NCBI RefSeq assembly: GCF_001427385.1
Contig: NZ_LMGJ01000006.1
Span: 68,012 to 132,011 of the forward strand
DNA: 64,000 bases
Origin: Mesorhizobium sp. Root157
GTDB lineage: Bacteria > Pseudomonadota > Alphaproteobacteria > Rhizobiales > Rhizobiaceae
Direction: 5' to 3'
The notes beneath the pieces are model-generated. The model was given only the letters and a program-made list of their open reading frames with translations. It ran no database searches and was not told where the DNA came from. Position numbers and translations under genes: made by a program. How positions within the stretch are numbered: the stretch's first letter is position 1; each line of letters starts with the position of its first letter. Shown here one piece after another: positions 28,046-36,724 of the stretch.

Positions 28046-28186
28046 ATGAGCCTGATCCGCAGCTACCGTAATTGGCGCGCTTACCGCGACACGGTCAACC
28101 AACTGGGTCGCCTGTCGAACCGCCAGCTCGAAGACCTCGGCATTGCTCGAGGTGAAATCGAGAGGATCGCCCGCAAGGCGGTCTAA
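28046..28186 (+). CDS. DUF1127 small protein, copy 2
   Basis: 46 aa, a clear paralogue of the preceding gene: MSLIRSYRNWRAYRDTV and LGRLSNRQLEDLGIARGEIERIARKAV. Too short to appear in a normal gene listing but intact. It lies 48 nt after copy 1, and its stop codon is nine bases before the first CU-loop hairpin, so genes and hairpins are almost certainly one transcript. Confidence 0.85.
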   Translation: MSLIRSYRNWRAYRDTVNQLGRLSNRQLEDLGIARGEIERIARKAV

Positions 28187-28194
28187 GAAGGAAT

Positions 28195-28308
28195 TTCGCC
28201 GGGATCGACCTCCTCCCCGACCCGGCGAATACGGTCAGCCTCTCCTCCTCCCAATGGCTGACCACCAAAACGACGCCCGCCGAACCTCCTCCCTCGGCGG
28301 GCGTTGTT
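28195..28308 (+). ncRNA. Cuckoo/CcsR-like small RNA unit 1 (three stem-loops with CCTCCTCCC loops)
   Basis: Three consecutive hairpins, each displaying a CU-rich loop. HP1: 28195-28229, 12 bp with one bulged A, loop ACCTCCTCCC. HP2: 28233-28263, GGTCAGCC with GGCTGACC, loop of 15 nt containing CCTCCTCCC. HP3: 28269-28308, 15 bp with one G-T pair, loop ACCTCCTCCC, ending GTTGTT. CCUCCUCCC in loops next to a DUF1127 gene defines the CcsR RNAs of Rhodobacter and the wider cuckoo family. The loops mimic the anti-Shine-Dalgarno sequence and could pair with GGAGG-type ribosome sites. Confidence 0.8.
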
Positions 28309-28348
28309 AACAACAAGAGCTTCGTCCTCTTTGATTGGCGAAACGGTT

Positions 28349-28455
28349 TCGTCGGTGCCGTCCTCCCCGGCAATGACGATATGGTCGATCCTCTCCTCCC
28401 TGGATCGGCCAACAACACGACACCCGCCGGATCCTCCCCCGGCGGGTGTTGTCGT
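28349..28455 (+). ncRNA. Cuckoo/CcsR-like small RNA unit 2 (three stem-loops with CCTCC loops)
   Basis: A second set of three hairpins, in the same order and about 150 nt further on. HP4: 28349-28379, TGCCG with CGGCA plus an outer TCGTC/GACGA pair, loop TCCTCCC. HP5: 28383-28410, GGTCGATCC with GGATCGGCC, loop TCTCCTCCCT. HP6: 28420-28449, ACACCCGCCGG with CCGGCGGGTGT, loop ATCCTCCC, followed by TGTCGTTTG, so it may be the transcript terminator. HP2/HP5 and HP3/HP6 are alike in sequence, so the whole unit has been duplicated. Confidence 0.78.
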
Positions 28456-28536
28456 TTGTGGGCGGCATTTGTCGGGCACCGGCCGGATTAACTGCCTCGA
28501 TTGCATTCAGGCGGCCAAAGGACTAATTCGACACAT

Positions 28537-29946
28537 ATGAGCATGAAGCCCATTCACATCATCGGCGGCGGCCTCGCCGGATCGGAGGCAGCGTGGCAAG
28601 CGGCAGAAGTCGGCGTTCCCGTCGTGCTGCACGAAATGCGGCCGGTCCGCGGCACGGACGCACACAAGACCGAAGGGCTGGCTGAACTCGTCTGCTCAAA
28701 CTCCTTCCGCTCCGACGATGCCGAAACCAACGCTGTCGGTCTTCTCCATGCCGAAATGCGGCTCGCCGGCTCGCTCATCATAGCATCAGGCGATGCACAT
28801 CAGGTGCCGGCCGGCGGCGCGCTCGCGGTAGATCGCGACGGTTTCTCGCAAGCGGTGACGGCGCGGCTGGAAGCCCACCCTCTGGTCACCATCGTACGCG
28901 AGGAAATTTCGGGGCTGCCGCCGGTGGAATGGGACCAGACCATCATCGCCACCGGCCCGCTGACCGCGCCAACATTGGCCAAGTCAATCGCCGAGGCTAC
29001 CGGCGCAGATGCACTTGCTTTCTTCGACGCAATCGCTCCCATCGTCCATTTCGATACGATCGACATGGACGTCGCCTGGTTCCAGTCGCGCTACGACAAG
29101 GTCGGGCCAGGCGGCACGGGCAAGGACTACATCAACTGCCCGATGGACAAGGCCCAATACGATGCCTTCGTCCAGGCGCTGATTGACGGCGGCAAGACCG
29201 AATTCAAACAATGGGAAGGCACGCCCTATTTCGATGGCTGCCTGCCGATCGAAGTGATGTCCGAACGCGGCCCGGAGACGCTGCGTCACGGCCCGATGAA
29301 ACCGATGGGGCTCACCAACGCGCACAATCCGGCGGTCAAGGCCTACGCTGTGGTGCAATTGCGCCAGGACAACGCGCTGGGCACACTCTACAATATGGTC
29401 GGTTTCCAGACCAAGCTGAAGCACGCCGAACAGGTTCGCATATTCCGCACCATTCCAGGGCTCGAAAATGCGGAGTTTGCGCGGCTCGGAGGCCTGCACC
29501 GCAACACTTATATCAGCTCTCCGGAGTTGCTCGATGGCTCACTGCAACTGAAAATCCGCCCTGGCCTGCGCTTTGCCGGACAGATCACAGGTTGCGAAGG
29601 CTACGTCGAGAGTGCTGCCATCGGCCTCCTGGCAGGCCGCTTCGCCGCAGCCGAACGGTTGGGGCAGCCTTTCTCCGTGCCGCCCGTGACCACCGCATTC
29701 GGCGCACTGCTTAATCACATCACTGGCGGCCACATCGTTTCCGACGATGAGCCGGGCAAGCGCTCTTTCCAGCCGATGAATGTGAATTTCGGCCTGTTTC
29801 CGCCCATGGAAGCGCCCAAGGTCGACGGCAAGCGACTGCGTGGCAAGGAAAAGACCGTCGCCAAGAAGCGCGCAATGACCGCGCAAGCACTGGCCGACTG
29901 CCGCAAATGGCTTGGCCTCGCCACTACCGCCGAAGCAGCGGAATAG
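28537..29946 (+). CDS. trmFO: Methylenetetrahydrofolate-tRNA-(uracil-5-)-methyltransferase
   Basis: 469-aa FAD enzyme that makes T54 in tRNA using methylenetetrahydrofolate. The Rossmann loop [10 protein letters not shown] (10-19) opens the protein; the catalytic-cysteine segment [14 protein letters not shown] and the FAD-binding [17 protein letters not shown] near the C-terminus are intact. The ATG at 28537 (or 28543) is 15 nt after AAAGGA, a long spacing. TTGCAT and TAATTC 17 nt apart just upstream (28501-28529) could be a promoter giving an almost leaderless mRNA. Confidence 0.94.
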   Translation: MSMKPIHIIGGGLAGSEAAWQAAEVGVPVVLHEMRPVRGTDAHKTEGLAELVCSNSFRSDDAETNAVGLLHAEMRLAGSLIIASGDAHQVPAGGALAVDRDGFSQAVTARLEAHPLVTIVREEISGLPPVEWDQTIIATGPLTAPTLAKSIAEATGADALAFFDAIAPIVHFDTIDMDVAWFQSRYDKVGPGGTGKDYINCPMDKAQYDAFVQALIDGGKTEFKQWEGTPYFDGCLPIEVMSERGPETLRHGPMKPMGLTNAHNPAVKAYAVVQLRQDNALGTLYNMVGFQTKLKHAEQVRIFRTIPGLENAEFARLGGLHRNTYISSPELLDGSLQLKIRPGLRFAGQITGCEGYVESAAIGLLAGRFAAAERLGQPFSVPPVTTAFGALLNHITGGHIVSDDEPGKRSFQPMNVNFGLFPPMEAPKVDGKRLRGKEKTVAKKRAMTAQALADCRKWLGLATTAEAAE

Positions 29947-29965
29947 GCACAAAAGAGCCGTCGGG

Positions 29966-30808
29966 CTACCAGCCGTATATGGCGCGGCGCCAAAGCAGCC
30001 AATGGCGGCGGGCAAGCGAAAGCCTGATGCCGCCTTTCATCAAGGCGCGCTCGTTCCCTGACATCTTTTCAAGAAAAGCCGCTGAAACGGCGACGGGTAG
30101 AAAAGCAGGGCGCAATGTAACGGGCAACGCCGCAGCGCCCTTTTCGAATGCCGCCAAATGTTCTCGCGCCAGCGCAATCATCGCATCCATGGCGTGAGAC
30201 GCACCTTGCCCGCCGTCTCCGCCAAGGAATTCCTGCGTCGACGATCCAACCGCTGCAAGGATGTCAGCAGGGATGTAGCATTGACCCCGCGCCCGGTGAA
30301 GCGGCAGCAGGAGCACAAGCCCAATGATCGCCTGCGCACACCCTGCCCTGCCGGCCAGTTCAGCGAAACGCGGCGCCTCGGCAGGATCGAGAATCATGGC
30401 GGCAAGCTGGATCAGCGCCGAGGCCGTCTCGCCGCAATAGCCTTCAAGATCCGTGCGCGACGGCATCGGATCGTTGTAAAGATCGAAGATGCGCGCTTCC
30501 AAATAGTTTTCAAAAGCCGACAATGGCAACCCATATTGAGCAATCACCGTCTTCAGCGCATCCGCTATCGGCTGGCCTGTTTCATCCCGGTTCGCCGGCA
30601 CGGCAAGCGTATCGCGCCACCATTGCAACCGCACCTCACCAGGCAGCGCTTCGCGTATCCTGTCGCGCACCGAGGCGATTTCAGCGTTGAAGGCATAGAG
30701 CGCGAACAAGGCATTTCGCTTGTCGTGCGGTGCATAGAGGGCGGAAAGATAACGGTCGTGGTCGGCGCGCCGCACCGTATCCATGACGAACTGTGCGTTT
30801 TCCCCCAT
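29966..30808 (-). CDS. Squalene/phytoene synthase-family protein, NDUFAF6-like
   Basis: 280 aa of the trans-isoprenyl diphosphate synthase fold: YLSALYAPHDKRNALFALYAFNAEIASVRDRI opens it, and DLEGYCGETASALIQL follows. The Asp-rich motifs of true phytoene synthases are degenerate, as in the mitochondrial complex I assembly factor NDUFAF6 and its bacterial relatives. Last gene of the yajC-secDF-Mth938 operon; its ATG is 5 nt after the preceding stop. A carotenoid role is unlikely as no other carotenoid gene is near. Confidence 0.82.
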   Translation of the reverse strand: MGENAQFVMDTVRRADHDRYLSALYAPHDKRNALFALYAFNAEIASVRDRIREALPGEVRLQWWRDTLAVPANRDETGQPIADALKTVIAQYGLPLSAFENYLEARIFDLYNDPMPSRTDLEGYCGETASALIQLAAMILDPAEAPRFAELAGRAGCAQAIIGLVLLLPLHRARGQCYIPADILAAVGSSTQEFLGGDGGQGASHAMDAMIALAREHLAAFEKGAAALPVTLRPAFLPVAVSAAFLEKMSGNERALMKGGIRLSLARRHWLLWRRAIYGW

Positions 30809-30813
30809 GTCCG

Positions 30814-31203
30814 TCAGTCGACTGCAATGAGTGCAGCGGCCACCGCGCGATCCTCGGCAAGGAGAACATTGTAAGTTCGCACGGCAGCCCCCGTGGACAT
30901 CGGATCTGAGGAAATGCCAGCCGCCTTGAACGCACTGCGGAGCGCGGCGGGCAAGGGTCGCAGATCGGCTCCCATGCCAAACAGCAATATCTCGATCCCG
31001 CTCGCTTCGGCGAAAAGCTTGCCGAAGTCTTCGACCGTCAATGCCAGTTTGTCGGCAGGTTCCCAACCATGGATACCCGAAGGCAGGCACAGGATCGAGC
31101 CTCGGTGCGACATCTCTGCGAAGCGAAAGCCGCCATTGCCGTACGCCTCGATCGGCGCACGGCCTGGGAAATGTGCCTCGCGGATAATGATGCCCCGTGC
31201 CAT
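30814..31203 (-). CDS. Mth938/DUF498-domain protein, NDUFAF3-like
   Basis: 129-aa single-domain protein of the Mth938 fold (YGNGGFRFAEMSHRGSILCLPSG, then ILLFGMGADLRPLP). Human NDUFAF3, a complex I assembly factor, belongs to the same family. It is 38 nt downstream of secDF and just upstream of the phytoene-synthase-like gene; the SecDF link is a known genomic context for bacterial NDUFAF3 relatives. No enzymatic residues are evident. Confidence 0.87.
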   Translation of the reverse strand: MARGIIIREAHFPGRAPIEAYGNGGFRFAEMSHRGSILCLPSGIHGWEPADKLALTVEDFGKLFAEASGIEILLFGMGADLRPLPAALRSAFKAAGISSDPMSTGAAVRTYNVLLAEDRAVAAALIAVD

Positions 31204-31241
31204 TTCTATCGCCGGTCAGCCCTACCTGTACGACACGGTCG

Positions 31242-33806
31242 TCAGGCCTTGGTCGCAGGTGTCGCCGCTGGCAACGTGGCCTTCTTCGCCCCGGCGTCCT
31301 CGCCAAACACCTCAGGCCTCAGCTTGAACAGGATCAGCATTGGGCCTGCGATAAACACGGACGAGTAGGTGCCGACAAACACACCGATGATGATGGCGAA
31401 CACGAAGGACGAGATCACCTCGCCGCCGTAGATGTAGAGCGCAAACAATGCCAGCAGCACTGTCAAACCGGTCAAGATGGTGCGCGACATCGTATGGTTC
31501 AACGCGATATTGATAACGTCTTCGATCGGCATTCTCTTGTACTTGCGCAGCATCTCACGAATGCGGTCATAAATGACGACAGTGTCGTTGATCGAATAAC
31601 CGATAACGGTGAGAATCGCGGCAAGGCTGGACAGATTGAATTCAAGGCCCAAGGCCACATAGAGTCCGACGATCATGATGACGTCATGGGCGGTCGAAAC
31701 AATTGCGCCGACGCCGAACTGCCACTCGAACCGGAACCAGATGTAGACCAGCAGTGCAAACATGGACAACACGACACCAATCACGCCGGTGGTCGCCAAT
31801 TCGCTGGACACGGTCGGCCCAACGATCTCGACACGCCTGAAATCGTAATCGTTTTCAAACTCCGATTTGACCTTGTCGACAGTGGATTGCTCGGCATTGT
31901 CCCCGGCTTCCTGCGCGCCGACCCGAACCATGAGGTCGCCCTCATTCCCGAATTCCTGCACTTGAACGTCGCCGACATTGAGTTGTTCCAGCCGCGAGCG
32001 AACATCGGCGGCATCGGCGACGCGGGTCTTGGCCTGCATCTCGATCATCGAGCCGCCACGGAAATCGACGCCGTAGTTGAAATCCGTCACGAACATCATG
32101 GCGATGACCGCGACCGATAGAAACCCGGACACGGCAAAACCGACGTTGCGGTAGCGCATGAACGGGAACGATGGCTCAAGCGGTAAATAGTGAACGAGCC
32201 CCTTGGGAAACTCCGTGGGCTTGCTCCGTCTCACCCATACGGCAACCAGCCAACGCGTCATCGTAAAGGCGGTGAAGACGGTGGTGATGATGCCTATACC
32301 CAGAGTAACGGCGAACCCTTTGACCGGGCCAGTGCCCATATAGAACAGGATGACCGCAACGATGAACGTCGTCATATTGGCGTCGACGACCGTGGCGAGT
32401 GCCTGCTTGAAGCCCTGGTCGAACGATTGAACGATCGATCGGCCTTGCGCCCGCTCCTCGCGGACGCGCTCGAAGATGATGACGTTCGAATCGACCGCCA
32501 TACCCATAGTCAGCACGATACCGGCAATGCCCGGCAGGGTGAGCGTCGCTCCAAGCATGGTCAGAATGGCCACGATCAGCGCCACGTTGGCGGCAAGGGC
32601 AATGTTGGCGATAAGGCCGAGCTTGCCGTACACCAGAAGCATGCACACGATCACGAGGACGGCGCCAATGCTGGAAGCGAGCTTGCCGGCGCTGATGGAG
32701 TCGGCGCCAAGGCTCGGGCCGACCGTGCGCTCTTCCACGATGGTAAGGTTCGCGGGCAGCGCGCCCGCACGCAGCAGAACGGCCAGATCGTTGGCGCTTT
32801 GAGGCGTGAAGGAGCCTGAAATCTGCCCCGAGCCGCCAAGAATCGGCTCATTGATGCGCGGTGCTGAAATAACGTGGTTGTCGAGGATGATGGCAAACAG
32901 CTTGCCGGTATTCTGCTGGGTTGCCTGGCCGAAGCGCGAGGCCCCCTTGGAATCGAAGCGGAACGAAACCACCGGCTCGTTGGTGCGCTGGTCGAAGGTC
33001 GCCTGCGAATCGACCAGGTTTTCGCCCGAGACGATGACCCTGTTCTCGATGAGATAAGGAATTGGCGGATCGTCCTTGGAGTACATCACCGTCGAACCCG
33101 CCGGGGGGCGCCCTTCGATGGCTTCCTGCACCGGCACCGACTGGTCGACCATCTGGAATGTCAGCTTGGCGGTCTGGCCGAGAATATCCTTGAGGCGCTG
33201 CGGGTCTTGCAAACCCGGCACCTGAACCAGGATACGGTCGTTGCCCTGTCGCTGAACGACCGGTTCCGTCGTGCCGAGCTCGTTAACGCGGCGCCCGACC
33301 ACTTCAATCGACTGATTGAGGGCTGTTGCCGTGCGATAAGTGACCCCCGCATCGGTAATGGTGAAGCGCAGCAAGCCGGGTTCCGGCTCGTCCATCTCCA
33401 TTTCGGTCACGCTGCCGCTGCCGAACATGCCTGACGACACGGGCTGCGTCAGCGATTTTAGCGCTTCCTTGGCGGCATCGATCTGGTTTGCGTCGCGGAT
33501 GCGGACCTGCACCACCTTGCCGGTGCCGGTAAGGCCGGTGTAGCCGACCTTGGCATCACGCAGTTGCGTGCGGATTTCGTCGCGCGCGCTTTCCAACTGC
33601 GCCTTGATCAGATCGTTGGTATCGATCTTGAGCAGAATGTGCGAGCCGCCCTGGAGGTCCAGGCCGAGCGTCATCTGCCTCTTCGGCAACCAGTCGGGCA
33701 TTACCGACAACAGGCTCTGTGGATAGGTGTTGGGCAAGGCGAATAAAACGCCCAGCAGGACGACGGCCCAGATCGAAATCGTCTTCCAGCGCGAGAAATA
33801 GAGCAT
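31242..33806 (-). CDS. secDF: SecDF protein-export membrane protein (fused)
   Basis: 854 aa with both halves in one chain. The SecD half has TM1 (about 7-25), the LDLQGGSHILL loop, a large periplasmic domain and five further helices. The SecF half begins about residue 560 with its own first helix, VDFRGGSMIE periplasmic start and five helices ending near 835. It uses the proton gradient to aid SecYEG export and membrane insertion. yajC is 48 nt upstream, as in the common yajC-secDF order. Confidence 0.96.
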   Translation of the reverse strand: MLYFSRWKTISIWAVVLLGVLFALPNTYPQSLLSVMPDWLPKRQMTLGLDLQGGSHILLKIDTNDLIKAQLESARDEIRTQLRDAKVGYTGLTGTGKVVQVRIRDANQIDAAKEALKSLTQPVSSGMFGSGSVTEMEMDEPEPGLLRFTITDAGVTYRTATALNQSIEVVGRRVNELGTTEPVVQRQGNDRILVQVPGLQDPQRLKDILGQTAKLTFQMVDQSVPVQEAIEGRPPAGSTVMYSKDDPPIPYLIENRVIVSGENLVDSQATFDQRTNEPVVSFRFDSKGASRFGQATQQNTGKLFAIILDNHVISAPRINEPILGGSGQISGSFTPQSANDLAVLLRAGALPANLTIVEERTVGPSLGADSISAGKLASSIGAVLVIVCMLLVYGKLGLIANIALAANVALIVAILTMLGATLTLPGIAGIVLTMGMAVDSNVIIFERVREERAQGRSIVQSFDQGFKQALATVVDANMTTFIVAVILFYMGTGPVKGFAVTLGIGIITTVFTAFTMTRWLVAVWVRRSKPTEFPKGLVHYLPLEPSFPFMRYRNVGFAVSGFLSVAVIAMMFVTDFNYGVDFRGGSMIEMQAKTRVADAADVRSRLEQLNVGDVQVQEFGNEGDLMVRVGAQEAGDNAEQSTVDKVKSEFENDYDFRRVEIVGPTVSSELATTGVIGVVLSMFALLVYIWFRFEWQFGVGAIVSTAHDVIMIVGLYVALGLEFNLSSLAAILTVIGYSINDTVVIYDRIREMLRKYKRMPIEDVINIALNHTMSRTILTGLTVLLALFALYIYGGEVISSFVFAIIIGVFVGTYSSVFIAGPMLILFKLRPEVFGEDAGAKKATLPAATPATKA

Positions 33807-33854
33807 GTATCGAGAACCTGTTGGCGAGCAGGCGGCATTCCGCCTGCAATGCGG

Positions 33855-34190
33855 TTATTTCTTGGCGTTCTGGTTCGCCACCGGCTCGCCCTTGACGCGC
33901 ACATCAGCAATGGTGGAGCGCAGCGCCGTAACCTTCGCACCGCCGAGATCGACCTCAAGCTCGTTGTCGTCGATCACCTTGGTGACCTTACCGATGAAGC
34001 CGCCGCCGGTAACCACGGTGTCGCCGCGACGAATCGCGGCCAGCATCTCGCCGCGCTTCTTCATCTGCGTACGCTGCGGCCGGATGATCAGGAAGTACAT
34101 TACCACAAAGATCAGGACGAACGGCAGTATGCTGATAAACATATCGGGAGAGGCGCCGATGCCTTGTGCGTATGCCGGTGTAACGAACAT
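33855..34190 (-). CDS. yajC: YajC preprotein translocase subunit
   Basis: 111 aa with a single membrane helix (about 18-38, ILPFVLIFVVMYFLIIRPQRTQMKKR) and a short cytoplasmic domain with the GDTVVTGGGFIGKV motif. Starts at 34190 with CAGGAGA upstream; the longer frame from 34340 has no support. Partner of SecDF, first gene of the operon. Confidence 0.95.
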   Translation of the reverse strand: MFVTPAYAQGIGASPDMFISILPFVLIFVVMYFLIIRPQRTQMKKRGEMLAAIRRGDTVVTGGGFIGKVTKVIDDNELEVDLGGAKVTALRSTIADVRVKGEPVANQNAKK

Positions 34191-34361
34191 CAAAGTCTCC
34201 TGAACCGAGAGGAAAGCCGCTAGCCGGCCCGAAATTTGGCCGGAATATAGTCGGTCAAGCGGCCATTGCAACCGCATCCACTCTCGAATCCGGCGCTTTT
34301 CCAGTCCGTTGACGCATGTTAGACGCTCATGCGCCAGCAAAGCGAAAGATCGAAGATCGAA

Positions 34362-35237
34362 ATGACCGACAGCAGCCTAGATTCCTTGAACGCAAAACTC
34401 GATCGCCTGATTGAAGCGGTGAGCCGCCTGGCGCCGCCGCAACCTCCAAAAACGGACCTTTCGGCTGCAGATTGTTTTGTCTGGCAGGCAGATCCAGGTT
34501 TCCTCGAACCGGTGCACAGCGTCAATCGCGTCGAAATCGGCCTGATCCGCGGCGTCGACCGGGTGCGCGATATATTGATGGAAAACACCGAACGCTTCAC
34601 CTCCGGCTTTCCGGCCAACAACGTGCTTTTGTGGGGTGCCCGCGGCATGGGAAAGTCTTCGCTGGTCAAGGCCGCGCACGCCGCCATCAACACCTCCGGT
34701 AAATTTGAGGGGCCGTTGAAGTTGATCGAAATCCACCGCGAGGACATAGACACGCTGCCCATGCTTCTGTCGATCCTCAAGGCGTCGTCCTATCGCTTCA
34801 TATTGTTTTGCGACGACCTGTCGTTCGACCACGACGATACCTCCTACAAATCCCTGAAGGCAGCACTTGAAGGCGGCGTGGAAGGCCGTCCTGACAATGT
34901 CATCTTTTATGCGACGTCGAACCGCCGACATCTTCTGCCACGCGAGATGATCGACAATGAACGCTCCACCGCCATCAACCCGTCCGAAGCTATCGAGGAA
35001 AAGGTTTCCTTGTCGGACCGGTTTGGGCTGTGGCTCGGCTTCCACAAATGCTCGCAAGACGACTATCTCGATATGGTCGAAGGCTATGCCCGCCATCACA
35101 AGCTGGATGTGACGCCCGAAACCCTGCGTGCCGAGGCGCTGGAATGGGCGACCACCCGCGGCAGCCGCTCAGGCCGCGTGGCCTGGCAGTTCACACAGGA
35201 TCTTGCAGGAAAGCTGGGTCGGTCGCTCGACGGCTGA
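34362..35237 (+). CDS. DUF815 P-loop ATPase
   Basis: 291 aa. An N-terminal coiled part is followed by the DUF815 AAA-type ATPase: Walker A GARGMGKS at 92-99, Walker B ILFCDDLSF, sensor region IFYATSNRRHL with Arg-rich segment, and a helical lid. Broadly conserved in alphaproteobacteria, commonly next to yajC; its role is not established. The start at 34362 (MTDSSLDSL) is preferred to the ATG at 34329, on the basis of where homology begins. Confidence 0.88.
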   Translation: MTDSSLDSLNAKLDRLIEAVSRLAPPQPPKTDLSAADCFVWQADPGFLEPVHSVNRVEIGLIRGVDRVRDILMENTERFTSGFPANNVLLWGARGMGKSSLVKAAHAAINTSGKFEGPLKLIEIHREDIDTLPMLLSILKASSYRFILFCDDLSFDHDDTSYKSLKAALEGGVEGRPDNVIFYATSNRRHLLPREMIDNERSTAINPSEAIEEKVSLSDRFGLWLGFHKCSQDDYLDMVEGYARHHKLDVTPETLRAEALEWATTRGSRSGRVAWQFTQDLAGKLGRSLDG

Positions 35238-35242
35238 AACTG

Positions 35243-35272
35243 AAAGGCCCGCCCCTGACGGAGCGGGCAAGC
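35243..35272 (-). terminator. Probable terminator of the LytM gene
   Basis: GCCCGC-C-CC (35247-35255) and GG-A-GCGGGC (35260-35268) form a 9-bp stem with one mismatch and a 4-nt loop, followed on the minus strand by CTTTCAGTTT. A second stem (GCGGGCC 35275-35281 with GGCCCGC 35298-35304) lies between it and the gene. Confidence 0.5.
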
Positions 35273-35319
35273 CAGCGGGCCAGACTGGAGGTCAGGCGGC
35301 CCGCTATCGTTTATCGTGA

Positions 35320-36615
35320 TTATTCGAGGTAGGTCGAAGGATCGACCGGCGCGGAATTCTTTCGGATTTCGAAGTGCAACTTCGGTGAGGCCGCATTGCC
35401 GCTCATTCCCGAAAGAGCAATTTCCTCGCCGCGCTTGACCTTCTGGCCGCGCGTCACAGAAAGTTCGCTGGCGTTGCCGTAGACGGTCACCAACCCGTTT
35501 TCGTGACGCACAAGCACGGTGTTGCCGAATTCCTTGAGGCCGTTGCCGGCATAGATGACGACGCCGTTTTCCGCTGCCTTGATCGGCGTGCCCTTGGGCA
35601 CGGAGATGTCGATACCGTCGCCACCCTGATTACCGCCAAAGCCGGAGATCACCCGCCCCCGAACCGGCCAGCGCATCTTGCCGATACCGGTTGAATCCGG
35701 GGCCGTAGCAACGTCATCCTCGGCCTGCTCGATGACCTTGTCTGCCTTTTTCGGCGGCGTGTACGAGGTAAGTGTCTGCGTCTGCTGTGCGGCTGGCGGC
35801 GTCGACGCTGTCTTCACCGGATCGACTGCAGCCGGCTTTGCCGCAACAACGGTGGCTGGCCCCGCACTGCCTGCACCTGGAACGGTCAGCTTCTGGCCGA
35901 CGCGGATCAACCCGTCTTGCAACCCGTTGGCCTGCTTCAGCGCCACGACGCCGACGCCGGTCTTTCGCGATATGGCCGAAAGCGTATCGCCCTGCTGCAC
36001 CGTGTAGGTGCCTGGGGTCGACGCGGCAGCCACCTTCTTCAGGTTCGGATCGTTAGCAGTGGACGCATCCATCGGCGTTGCGGCCTTGCTATCCTTCAGC
36101 TTCGGCTGTTGCGGCAGCACTGCTACCGTCTGCGTCTGCTGTTTAGCGGGTGCAGGAGCCTTCTGATCCGCCAGCCGTGTGTCAGGCTGTGCCGACTTGA
36201 ATGGCTTTTCGGCCGCAGACTGCCTGATAGTGCCAGTTGTCGTCCGATCGAGGCTGGGCGCTGAAGGTGCTGCGGCAACGCGAACCGGAGCGACAGCTAC
36301 GGGAGACGCCTGTGCCGGCGGCGGGAGCGGCTGCGACGACACCGGCTGCAAGGCGGTGCGACCGACTGAACCCGAACCATAGCCACCGTTGGTCATCGGA
36401 GCAGGCTGGGCAGCCACGTCTCCAGGATAAGCCTGGGAATCCTGCCCGCTGAAAACTGGACGCTGGTCGGCGGTGGAGGCAGTCGTGATGCCATCCAGAC
36501 CATCGGAGAAACGCGACACCTGCGAACTGCACCCGGATGACGCCGCAACAATGACGAAAATGGCGCAGCCTCGCGCCAGGTTGCGCCCACTAGCCTTCAA
36601 AATACTGAATTGCAT
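35320..36615 (-). CDS. nlpD: LysM-LytM (M23-like) lipoprotein, NlpD-like, degenerate peptidase
   Basis: 431 aa from the ATG at 36615. A lipoprotein signal ends at the Cys in VAASSGCSS (about residue 28). There follow a Pro/Ala/Gln-rich linker, a LysM domain (GTYTVQQGDTLSAISRKTG, about 207-250) and a C-terminal M23 domain. Zinc ligands are lost: GGDGIDIS replaces HxGxD and VYGNASEL replaces YxH, with only the LHFEIR histidine kept. It should therefore act as an amidase activator in cell separation, like NlpD/EnvC. It follows serS-surE-pcm on the same strand, the usual order. Confidence 0.9.
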   Translation of the reverse strand: MQFSILKASGRNLARGCAIFVIVAASSGCSSQVSRFSDGLDGITTASTADQRPVFSGQDSQAYPGDVAAQPAPMTNGGYGSGSVGRTALQPVSSQPLPPPAQASPVAVAPVRVAAAPSAPSLDRTTTGTIRQSAAEKPFKSAQPDTRLADQKAPAPAKQQTQTVAVLPQQPKLKDSKAATPMDASTANDPNLKKVAAASTPGTYTVQQGDTLSAISRKTGVGVVALKQANGLQDGLIRVGQKLTVPGAGSAGPATVVAAKPAAVDPVKTASTPPAAQQTQTLTSYTPPKKADKVIEQAEDDVATAPDSTGIGKMRWPVRGRVISGFGGNQGGDGIDISVPKGTPIKAAENGVVIYAGNGLKEFGNTVLVRHENGLVTVYGNASELSVTRGQKVKRGEEIALSGMSGNAASPKLHFEIRKNSAPVDPSTYLE

Positions 36616-36724
36616 CGCACTGACCCGCACAGACCCGGAACAAACTACGCCGGATTAAAGCGCGTTAATGTTACCGGTCGGTTAAGCCGTTAGATTCAGT
36701 CGAAAATTTTCTTAAATGTTCTGA

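Noticed and set aside
28183..28506. Minus-strand 107-codon ORF across the stem-loop array
   Set aside because: Its open frame follows from the GC-rich hairpins; it has no ribosome site and repeats low-complexity Gly/Arg.
36655..36668. TTAA repeats upstream of the LytM gene resembling a CtrA site
   Set aside because: The spacer is 6 nt, not the 7 nt of the CtrA consensus, so I do not call it.
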